A stretch of 40,661 nucleotides of DNA from Candidatus Zhuqueibacterota bacterium (GTDB taxonomy: Bacteria; Zhuqueibacterota; Zhuqueibacteria; Residuimicrobiales; Krinioviventaceae): NCBI GenBank assembly GCA_016928775.1, contig JAFGKD010000046.1, positions 1 to 40,661 of the forward strand. Reading direction: 5' to 3'. Shown in pieces: positions 33,668-40,661 of this stretch. Position numbers and translations under genes: made by a program. Positions within the stretch are counted from its first letter, which is position 1. Every line of letters begins with the position of its first letter. The notes under the pieces are model-generated. The model was not told the origin of the DNA. It did no database searches and saw only the letters and a list, made by a program, of their open reading frames with translations.

Positions 33668-34879
33668 TTAAAACTGTATCCAAAACTGCACATTCCCGCC
33701 ACCGAATCCCCAGATCGCTGTGACATGACTCAGGGCAAATTGCAGGTAGGCGCGATTGGCCAGGTTTAATGTATAGGCGATTTTTACCTTGTCAATATAA
33801 TCATCGCGCGTGCCACCCGGGATGGGTGCCGGCGCACTATAATCCCAGGCATATTTTGAGACCATATAGCCGGCTTCAACAATCCCGGGTCCAGCATACA
33901 TTTCACCAAATATATAGGGGATGATCTCGTGACGAGAATAATCATGCTCACGATAATGCGCTGCTGCTGCATTTTGCAAGAGTGCAAAAGAGCCAAATCG
34001 AAGACGGTAGCGCTCGCCAATGGGCGTTACATAACCAATTTTATAGGACTCGATGCGATTTTGGTACTCGTAATCATAAAAAAGATGGTGAAATCGTTTT
34101 GCTTCGTCATATTGATAGCATGAATAGCTGATTTCAAGAAAGGACTTTGGGGTGCGATAATAATAGAGTTTGAATATCATATCGTTGATTTTTTTACGCT
34201 GATAGTCAAAGTCAAATGAGGCAGGCGCCCGCTCAAATATCCGCTCAATGCCATTTTCGTATCGGCCACTGCTGAAGAAACGAAAGCTTTTAAAACGAAC
34301 ATTCGTTTCCCAGCCGAGGCGCCAGGGGCGGGTGAGATTGACACTATTTATATTATTTTTGTCATCCCAAAAGGTGTCGACATCAATATAAGCGACGCGA
34401 AAATAGCTCGTCCTGTCTTTATTTGTCAACGATATGCCGTAATGAATATCGATCTCTTCTTTTTCAAAATGCGGATTGCCATAAGCGAACAGAGAAAATG
34501 ATTTAAAGATGTACTTTTCAAAGCCTGTTGATAGATGTTTGTCCTGTTCGTTGCGATGATGCGTCGCGTAATAGGCTGTCGCGTAGCGGAACCATATTCC
34601 TTTTGTCACTTCCTGGTTCATCGCCAGGCTAACATCCGAGAACAATTCTGTCAGTGAAATGCTGCCAAAACTCATGCGCAGCATATTCTGGCGAAACAGA
34701 TTATTCTCCCAGTGGTCGTGCCACATCGGATGAATGTCATAGTTCACAATAGCGTGGATATAGAGTTTGTCTTCTGTATAATAATCGTCATATGGCCAGT
34801 CGATTTCTTGTGCCAGGCCAAATGAGGACAAAAGATATAACGACAGGAAAATCTGAACGCTTGATAAATTCTTGCTCAT
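33668..34879 (-). CDS. putative outer-membrane beta-barrel protein
   Basis: This 403-aa protein has a signal peptide (about residues 1-23, ending SSFGLAQ). The mature part is rich in Tyr, Phe and Trp in alternating patterns (FRYATAYYATHHR, SFLEISYSCYQYDEA, RAYLQFALSHVTAIWGF) and ends in Phe. This is typical of outer-membrane barrels inserted by BamA. No family is recognised, so the function (porin, sensor or structural) is unknown. It converges on the GTPase gene with 29 bases between them and is divergent from the following secreted protein. Confidence 0.65.
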   Translation of the reverse strand: MSKNLSSVQIFLSLYLLSSFGLAQEIDWPYDDYYTEDKLYIHAIVNYDIHPMWHDHWENNLFRQNMLRMSFGSISLTELFSDVSLAMNQEVTKGIWFRYATAYYATHHRNEQDKHLSTGFEKYIFKSFSLFAYGNPHFEKEEIDIHYGISLTNKDRTSYFRVAYIDVDTFWDDKNNINSVNLTRPWRLGWETNVRFKSFRFFSSGRYENGIERIFERAPASFDFDYQRKKINDMIFKLYYYRTPKSFLEISYSCYQYDEAKRFHHLFYDYEYQNRIESYKIGYVTPIGERYRLRFGSFALLQNAAAAHYREHDYSRHEIIPYIFGEMYAGPGIVEAGYMVSKYAWDYSAPAPIPGGTRDDYIDKVKIAYTLNLANRAYLQFALSHVTAIWGFGGGNVQFWIQF

Positions 34880-35068
34880 CGTTCTTTTTCTTGTAGGTGT
34901 TTTTGATTAATCCGTGTCAGATTATTCAGGTCAATATGGTTTGCTTTTATCATTCGGAATCTCTTCAATATAAACAAAATGATCAGCAAACAATTTCCTT
35001 GATATTCACAAAATTAATCTGCTTATTTGAAATACCACGACAATCATTCATTCCGAGAGGAGCCCAAT

Positions 35069-36226
35069 ATGCATCAAGTGTTTCAATGCTGCAAGCGTGA
35101 CGTGCTACGTCTGATCGTCGTATTGATCCCGCTGTGCAACGGTACTTTATCTGCCGGACTCTCCGTCGAGCTGCTCTCACCGGTCCACAGTAGCGTGCAC
35201 CCGGCTTGCGCCAATATTTTGCTCAAAGCCAATCCGGCAACTGATGGAGAAGAGATCAGAGATATTTTATTCTATCGCAATTTTAACAAAGCAATTCGGC
35301 GAGTAGCGAGTGAACCCTGGGAATATGTGTGGGAAAATGTAAAGCCGGGTTTTTATCCGATATGTGCCAAAGTACGCGGAAAGGATGGCGGCGAAGCCTT
35401 TTCCGATACTGTGTATATCGTTGTCGGGAATGCCCAAAAGGGCGATATTATTATCAATGGCGGATTTGATTGCGACAACAAAATTGATCCGTGGACGACC
35501 AGTACGCATGGCACGGCCTCCTATGTCGTGAATGTCTTTGATGACTATTATTTTGACGATGCAACTTATCTCGCCGTGGAAATCGATAATGGCAGTGACG
35601 TCAGTTGGCATATTCAGTTGCTGCAAAATACCGGGCTTGATTCCGGACATGTCTATCAGGTCTATTTTTACGCGGATGCCGAAGAGGAAAAGACGATTGC
35701 CATCAACTGGCAACAAAATGGCGATCCATGGACGGTGCACTGGCAATACAGCGATATTGTCATCTCACAAGCTGACTATTATGGTCCGTATGAGTTTGTC
35801 TGCAATGTCACTGATCCGACGGCTGATTTCAAGTTTATCATCGGTGGCAATGATATCGACATCTTTATCGATTCCGTGTCGATTATCGATTTAAATGCGA
35901 CAACAATTGAGGAGAAACCAGCAGAAGCGCTGCTCTCCGAATTTTTCCTCTACCCAGCCTATCCCAATCCCTTTAATGCGCAGACCGTTATACGATATGA
36001 ATTGCCGCTGAGCAGTGATATCAGTCTGGATGTATTTAATATGCAGGGTAAAAAAGTTCGGACTTTGGAAACCGGAGAGCAGTCACCCGGTTTACATACC
36101 CTCATCTGGGATGGCCGGGACGATTTTGGTGCGGATGTCGCAAGTGGCGTTTACCTTTATCGTATGCGCGCCGATTTGAACGGGACGGTCACGCAGGATT
36201 CGAAAAAAATTCTGTTATTGAGATAG
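35069..36226 (+). CDS. secreted protein with CBM4/9-like domain and C-terminal sorting domain
   Basis: This 385-aa protein starts at the ATG at 35069 with GAGGAG upstream; a longer frame to 35027 is less likely. A signal peptide (to about residue 31) precedes an Ig-like region with SVELLSPVHSSVHP and VWENVKPGFYPICAKV. A CenC/CBM4-9-like domain follows (IINGGFDCDNKIDPWTT, about 135-285, ending in IFIDSVSIIDL). The last 85 residues are a sorting/FlgD-like domain (YPAYPNPFNAQTVIRYEL, then LIWDGRDDFGADVASGVYLY). It probably binds carbohydrate outside the cell; no catalytic site is visible. It is single-gene and convergent with gcvP. Confidence 0.78.
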   Translation: MHQVFQCCKRDVLRLIVVLIPLCNGTLSAGLSVELLSPVHSSVHPACANILLKANPATDGEEIRDILFYRNFNKAIRRVASEPWEYVWENVKPGFYPICAKVRGKDGGEAFSDTVYIVVGNAQKGDIIINGGFDCDNKIDPWTTSTHGTASYVVNVFDDYYFDDATYLAVEIDNGSDVSWHIQLLQNTGLDSGHVYQVYFYADAEEEKTIAINWQQNGDPWTVHWQYSDIVISQADYYGPYEFVCNVTDPTADFKFIIGGNDIDIFIDSVSIIDLNATTIEEKPAEALLSEFFLYPAYPNPFNAQTVIRYELPLSSDISLDVFNMQGKKVRTLETGEQSPGLHTLIWDGRDDFGADVASGVYLYRMRADLNGTVTQDSKKILLLR

Positions 36227-36229
36227 GAC

Positions 36230-36257
36230 GCCGCAGGCTTTTTGACCTGCGGCCTTT
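36230..36257. terminator. bidirectional-type terminator between the CBM protein and gcvP genes
   Basis: An 8-bp perfect stem (GCCGCAGG / CCTGCGGC, arms 36230-36237 and 36246-36253) has an 8-base T-rich loop. The short T/A flanks are weak, but the hairpin sits between two convergent stop codons only 34 bases apart. Confidence 0.7.
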
Positions 36258-36260
36258 ACG

Positions 36261-39134
36261 TTAATCATTTTCGGCATAGATATCCAGCGGCGGACACGAA
36301 CACATCAGATGTCGATCACCGTAGGTGTTATCGATGCGGGCGATCGGCGGCCAAAATTTGTGGTTTTTGACTTCTTTCAGCGGATAGATCGCTTTGTGCC
36401 GGGAATAGGGGTGCGACCAATCATCCGCCAGCGCTTCTTCTGGCGTGTGCGGAGCATTTTTCAAGACATTGTCGTTTTTGTCAGCCTCGCCATGAACGAT
36501 CTCCCTGATTTCATGATAGATTTGAATCATGGCATTGCAGAATCGATCCAGCTCTTCTTTGGGTTCACTCTCGGTCGGCTCGATCATCAATGTGCCCAAA
36601 ACCGGCCAGGCGACTGTTGGCGCGTGGAAACCATAATCTATGAGGCGCTTGGCAATATCTTCCACGTCAATATCCGCCTCTTTTTTAAACTGGCGGGTGT
36701 CGATGATCATCTCATGCGCCACGCGCCCGTTGACTCCCGAATAGACAATCGGGAAGTAGCGCTCCAGCCGAGACTTTATATAGTTAGCATTAAGAATTGC
36801 GTTTTTTGAGACTTGTGTCATGCCGGCCGCTCCCAACATTTTTATGTATGCATAGGAAATGAGCAGTACGTTGGGGCTGCCCCACGGCGTTGCCGAGACG
36901 GCGGGAATAGCTTTGTCGCCACCGGTCTTGATAATTGGATGCCCGGGAAGAAAGGGTGCCAGATGGTCGGCGACACAAATCGGTCCCACTCCGGGGCCAC
37001 CACCACCGTGCGGAATGCTGAAGGTTTTGTGCAGATTGAGGTGACAGACGTCCGCGCCAATTTTTGCCGGACTGGTGAGGCCAACTTGCGCGTTCATGTT
37101 TGCACCGTCCATGTAGACCTGGCCGCCATTTTTGTGAATGATATCGCACACATCAACAATCGCTTCCTCGAAAACGCCATGCGTGGAGGGGTACGTTACC
37201 ATGAGCGCGGCCAGATTCTCCGCATGCTTTTTCGCTTTTGCTTCAAGATCATCGAGAGCGATGTTGCCGCGTTCGTCACAATCGACCAGCACAACCTGTG
37301 CCCCCGCCATAATCGCACTGGCCGGATTGGTGCCGTGCGCCGATGTGGGGATGAGGACGACGTTTCGATGCGCCTGACCATGGTGCGCATGAAAAGCGCG
37401 AATCACCAAAAGCCCGGTGAACTCACCTTGCGCGCCTGAATTCGGCTGCAAAGAAGTCGCCGCAAATCCGGTGATCTCATTCAAATAGCTTTCCAACTCG
37501 CGAATGAGCCGGGCATATCCTTGCGCTTGTTCAACGGGTGCGAACGGATGTAAACCGGAAAATTCGGGCCAGCTCACCGGTATCATGGCAGTCGCCGGAT
37601 TCAGCTTCATCGTGCAAGAGCCTAATGGAATCATGGATTTTGTCAGGGATAAATCTTTTTCCTCCAGCGATTTGATGTAGCGCATCATCCGGGTTTCCGA
37701 GTGATAGCTATTGAACACGGGATGCTGCAAGTAGTCGCTGGTTCGAATGAGCGAAACCGGGGCGTTGAGCGCTGCCCCGGTGAAGGTGCTCTCCGGCAGG
37801 GGCTTTTCAAGGGCTTGTGCGAAAATAGCGACAATCGTGTCGATATCATGTTTTGTTGTCGTTTCATCCAATGTTATGCCCAGATGGTCGGTATCAATGC
37901 TTCTGAAATTGATGCATTTTTTGTCAGCTAATTGTTCAATTTTCACTTTTATATGTGGCTGGACCTTGATCTTCAATGTATCAAAATAAAAATCGTTGAT
38001 CTGCTCGATTCCTAATGTTTTTAGCTGTTCATCCAGGTGTTGTGTACGGGCATGGATACGCGCGCCAATCTCTCGAATGCCCGCAGGGCCGTGGTACACC
38101 GCGTACATGCCGGCCATGATGGCTAACAATGCCTGTGCGGTGCAAATATTTGAGGTGGCTTTTTCACGTCGGATGTGCTGTTCGCGCGTTTGCAAAGCCA
38201 TACGATAGCCGGTGTTGCCGTGACGATCTCGTGAGACACCAATGATGCGTCCCGGCACCTGGCGTTTATACTCGTCGCGCGTAGCAAAATAGGCGGCGTG
38301 CGGCCCACCGTATCCCATGGGAACGCCAAATCGTTGCGTTGAACCGAGGACAATATCAGCACCACACTCCCCCGGCGGTGTCAGCAGCACCAGGCTCAAC
38401 AGGTCTGCCGCTACGGCCACCAAACAATCGTGAGCGTGTGCCTTTTTTATAAAATCGGTATATTCGAATACGCGACCATCTTGCGCCGGAAATTGCAGCA
38501 GCGCGCCGTACACATCTGCGGAAAAATCGCATGCGCTAAAATCACCAACGACCAGATGGATGTCCAGCGGTTCAGCGCGCGTTTTAAGGACATCAAGCGT
38601 GGGAGCGCAAACAGTGTCTGATACAAAAAATGTGTGGGCATTGGCTTTGTCGCGTGAACGCAACCGATGCAGCATCACCATCGCTTCTGCCGCTGCCGTC
38701 GCTTCGTCCAAAAGCGATGCGTTCGCCAGCTCCATGCCGGTCAGGTCGATGACCATGGTTTGAAAATTCAGCAACGCTTCCAAACGCCCCTGCGAGATCT
38801 CTGACTGGTAAGGTGTGTATTGCGTGTACCAGCCGGGATTTTCAAAAATATTTCTCAAGATAACGCCGGGGGTGATGCTGTCATAATAGCCTATGCCGAT
38901 ATAGCTTTTATAGATTTTATTGTGCCGGGCAAGCTCACGCGCCAGTTTGAGATATTCATATTCGGATATCGCTTCCGGCAGGGTGGGTGGTTTTTCAAGT
39001 CTGATTTTGGCTGGAACGGTTTGGTCAATCAATTCATCTAATGACACGAGACCAATCGATTCCAGCATCTGGGCGCGTTGTGCATCCTGACTTCCGAGGT
39101 GACGATCCTGATAGCTTCTTGTTTCTTTGTGCAT
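36261..39134 (-). CDS. gcvP: glycine dehydrogenase (decarboxylating), P-protein
   Basis: This 957-aa protein is the single-chain P-protein of the glycine cleavage system, with both halves fused (the split form is encoded by gcvPA/gcvPB). It starts with [20 protein letters not shown]. The middle shows the duplicated PLP fold; the PLP lysine is in [18 protein letters not shown], and [16 protein letters not shown] and [14 protein letters not shown] are conserved. With PLP it decarboxylates glycine and passes the aminomethyl group to GcvH-lipoate. No gcvT or gcvH is in the window. The upstream gap (39135-39375) shows no glycine riboswitch I can recognise. Confidence 0.96.
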   Translation of the reverse strand: MHKETRSYQDRHLGSQDAQRAQMLESIGLVSLDELIDQTVPAKIRLEKPPTLPEAISEYEYLKLARELARHNKIYKSYIGIGYYDSITPGVILRNIFENPGWYTQYTPYQSEISQGRLEALLNFQTMVIDLTGMELANASLLDEATAAAEAMVMLHRLRSRDKANAHTFFVSDTVCAPTLDVLKTRAEPLDIHLVVGDFSACDFSADVYGALLQFPAQDGRVFEYTDFIKKAHAHDCLVAVAADLLSLVLLTPPGECGADIVLGSTQRFGVPMGYGGPHAAYFATRDEYKRQVPGRIIGVSRDRHGNTGYRMALQTREQHIRREKATSNICTAQALLAIMAGMYAVYHGPAGIREIGARIHARTQHLDEQLKTLGIEQINDFYFDTLKIKVQPHIKVKIEQLADKKCINFRSIDTDHLGITLDETTTKHDIDTIVAIFAQALEKPLPESTFTGAALNAPVSLIRTSDYLQHPVFNSYHSETRMMRYIKSLEEKDLSLTKSMIPLGSCTMKLNPATAMIPVSWPEFSGLHPFAPVEQAQGYARLIRELESYLNEITGFAATSLQPNSGAQGEFTGLLVIRAFHAHHGQAHRNVVLIPTSAHGTNPASAIMAGAQVVLVDCDERGNIALDDLEAKAKKHAENLAALMVTYPSTHGVFEEAIVDVCDIIHKNGGQVYMDGANMNAQVGLTSPAKIGADVCHLNLHKTFSIPHGGGGPGVGPICVADHLAPFLPGHPIIKTGGDKAIPAVSATPWGSPNVLLISYAYIKMLGAAGMTQVSKNAILNANYIKSRLERYFPIVYSGVNGRVAHEMIIDTRQFKKEADIDVEDIAKRLIDYGFHAPTVAWPVLGTLMIEPTESEPKEELDRFCNAMIQIYHEIREIVHGEADKNDNVLKNAPHTPEEALADDWSHPYSRHKAIYPLKEVKNHKFWPPIARIDNTYGDRHLMCSCPPLDIYAEND

Positions 39135-39193
39135 GCGAAATGTCCTTTTTTAATCTGGATGGAGATGATACGTACTACACATTTACAACATCG

Positions 39194-39362
39194 TGTTTTT
39201 TGAGCAAAGTTAACAAGCCACGGATTTTCACGGATGAAACACAGATAATATCATTCATTTTAATCTTTTGTAATCTCCAATCCCAAAACTTTCTTGAAGC
39301 AAAGCCGAAAAATCGGTGTTCATCCGTGTGCATTGTGGCTCAAAATTTGGCCGCGCCGGGTT
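39194..39362 (+). repeat. dispersed ATCCGTG-type repeat region upstream of gcvP
   Basis: Positions 39194-39237 carry AGCAAAGTTAACAAGCCACG followed by GATTTTCACGGATGA. The last 24 bases (39214-39237) match the reverse complement of 17841-17864 perfectly, and similarity continues about 20 bases upstream with few changes. A second part at about 39317-39362 (GGTGTTCATCCGTGTGCATT then GTGGCTCAAAATTTGG) has a fragment counterpart at 18834-18866. No gene is present in this 241-base gap. Confidence 0.8.
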
Positions 39363-39375
39363 CTTCTGCAAGTAA

Positions 39376-40422
39376 TCAAAAATTTTCCAACAGTGGCCTC
39401 CAATTGGCTTTTTTGATCCCCAGGATGACGGCAAAACGATCTCTGATTTGTTCTTCAAGCAGCATCATATTTTCGGCACTTGCATCCTCCGGATCGATAC
39501 GGCCGCCGGCAAATTGGTCGTGTCCACCGGCGTTGATCGTATTCTGCACAATCTTTTGGATGACGCGAAACGCGCGTCCGTCCTTTTTATTGGTTCGCAG
39601 GGATAGATACATGCTGGTTTGGTAGTTGCCGACTGCCAGGGCCCATGAGATGCGCTCCCGACGTAAAAAGAAATCCGCCATTTCGGCAATAATTTCTGGA
39701 GATTCCACATAGCCTAATGGAACATACATCAAATGACGAAATCGGCACGCTCTGCTCAATGCAACGGCCAACTCTCTAAAATAAACATCTGATAGAATGG
39801 GATGGGCAATCGCACCGATTTTTGTAAAGCTGGACTGCGGGTAAACCATCAAATAGGCCTGAACGTCTCGCTTGTTCGCTTCGCGACGGAGTTCCTGGGT
39901 TTCCGAACGAATCGCATAGGCGATAGCTGTGGCAAGATCAACTTTCAAGTCGACCTGTGCTTCAATAAGCAACTCGCATAAAAGTGTAGCCGTGGCGCCA
40001 ACTTTGGAGTTATAGACAACGAGGTCTGCTTCGGCGCCATTTGTTGACGCGTGGTGATCAAAGACGATATGGATATGGATATGTTCCGGCAAGGAGACGT
40101 TGCCGCGACCCGGAAAAGTATCTACGAGAGCGATACGATCATAGTGCTGAAAATCAATGTGCTTTATATCGGTGAGCTCAATATTCAGGAGTGAGGCCAT
40201 GGTTCGATTCTCGGCTCGACCGAGGAGTCCACCATGGGCAAGGGTGGCTTGAACGCCAAAATAGGATTCAGCTAACGTCTTTAAGGCCAGGCCGCTGGCT
40301 ATGGCATCCGGATCCGGATTATCGTGCATAACAATGAGAAGTGATGTCCCGCCACATAATTGCCCTTCAAGGGCGTTTAAAACCTTTTTGATTTTATTAG
40401 GGGATTGAGAGATTTTTTTCAT
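39376..40422 (-). CDS. DHH/DHHA1 phosphoesterase, NrnA-like
   Basis: This 348-aa protein starts at the ATG at 40422. The DHH domain shows MHDNPDPDAIASGLAL as a metal-binding motif, VDTFPGRGN, and IHIVFDHHAS for the DHH signature. The C-terminal DHHA1 part ends with NAGGHDQFAGGRI, corresponding to the GGGH substrate motif. NrnA proteins degrade nanoRNA and dephosphorylate 3'-phosphoadenosine-5'-phosphate using Mn2+. The C-terminal half is longer than in classic NrnA, so specificity may differ, for example for c-di-AMP or other phosphodiesters. The start region is AT-rich with a weak ribosome binding site. Confidence 0.82.
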   Translation of the reverse strand: MKKISQSPNKIKKVLNALEGQLCGGTSLLIVMHDNPDPDAIASGLALKTLAESYFGVQATLAHGGLLGRAENRTMASLLNIELTDIKHIDFQHYDRIALVDTFPGRGNVSLPEHIHIHIVFDHHASTNGAEADLVVYNSKVGATATLLCELLIEAQVDLKVDLATAIAYAIRSETQELRREANKRDVQAYLMVYPQSSFTKIGAIAHPILSDVYFRELAVALSRACRFRHLMYVPLGYVESPEIIAEMADFFLRRERISWALAVGNYQTSMYLSLRTNKKDGRAFRVIQKIVQNTINAGGHDQFAGGRIDPEDASAENMMLLEEQIRDRFAVILGIKKANWRPLLENF

Positions 40423-40661
40423 ACTGAAATTTAAGGTTATGCACAATAAAAGCAAATCTATTTTATGGATATTCTGCTCCTTCTTGTCTGTGTTCTTGAT
40501 TTTTATTGCATTTTGAATTCAAAATACGAGGAATGCTTTGCTTTTTTTGAATTTATTTGTAATATTTATCTAACCTGAAAAATTCGTTCACACGAAGACA
40601 CGAAGCCACAAAAACTGTTTTTATTGGACTTGTTGAATGTTTACAAAATGCTTGAAAAAAA
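40423..40661. other. right-edge intergenic region with CACGAAG repeat
   Basis: No supported gene lies in these final 239 bases, which are AT-rich. A short tandem motif (ACACGAAGACACGAAGCCAC at 40590-40609) belongs to the widespread ACACGAAG class of degenerate intergenic repeats. Confidence 0.6.

Noticed and set aside
39135..39375. Glycine riboswitch upstream of gcvP
   Set aside because: No tandem aptamer-like conserved core was found; the region is explained by dispersed repeats.

Overview
The window looks like chromosomal DNA from a Gram-negative, polysaccharide-degrading bacterium of the FCB superphylum, possibly a Calditrichota/KSB1-like lineage. This placement is inferred. The supporting signs are secreted proteins ending in a YPNPFN-type C-terminal sorting/FlgD-like domain (two copies), lipoproteins, a beta-barrel-like protein, many extracytoplasmic proteins, and a sugar-aldolase microcompartment locus of the planctomycete/verrucomicrobial (PVM-like) style. 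No rRNA, tRNA, CRISPR array, transposase or phage gene was seen.

Layout. Positions 1-8 kb hold the start of a GPH-family sugar symporter (cut by the window edge), a signal-peptide-bearing methyltransferase with an APC permease and two tandem-duplicated small secreted proteins, a family 2 glycosyltransferase, and a two-gene mannan module (cellobiose 2-epimerase plus GH130 mannosylglucose phosphorylase). Positions 8-18.6 kb are mostly housekeeping: cold-shock protein, SGNH lipoprotein, cysteine synthase, PhzF-like protein, HAL2-type bisphosphate nucleotidase, ribosomal protein S20, IMP dehydrogenase, histidine ammonia-lyase and a lytic transglycosylase.

The centrepiece is a 12-gene bacterial microcompartment (BMC) operon on the minus strand, 18949-26959. 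In transcription order it encodes three BMC-P pentamers, a 116-aa protein with an encapsulation-like helix, PduS, PduT-like BMC-T, PduL, a PduP-like aldehyde dehydrogenase, an unrecognised 87-aa protein, one BMC-H, a class II fuculose/rhamnulose-phosphate aldolase with a C-terminal encapsulation peptide, and a divergent acetate kinase. The inferred route is sugar-1-phosphate to lactaldehyde to lactyl-CoA to lactyl-phosphate to lactate plus ATP. No alcohol dehydrogenase is present; PduS and PduT instead suggest that electrons leave through an Fe-S cluster in the shell.

Just upstream, separated by 434 bp with an inverted repeat, lies a GH106-like alpha-L-rhamnosidase followed by a 671-aa secreted protein. 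This suggests a rhamnoside-to-BMC catabolic island. The remainder (32.6-40.4 kb) carries a DRG/Obg-like GTPase with a TGS domain, a putative outer-membrane barrel, a CBM-like secreted protein, glycine dehydrogenase and a DHH/NrnA-type phosphoesterase. Intergenic spaces hold several degenerate dispersed repeats, including a 24-bp perfect match between two loci about 21 kb apart.
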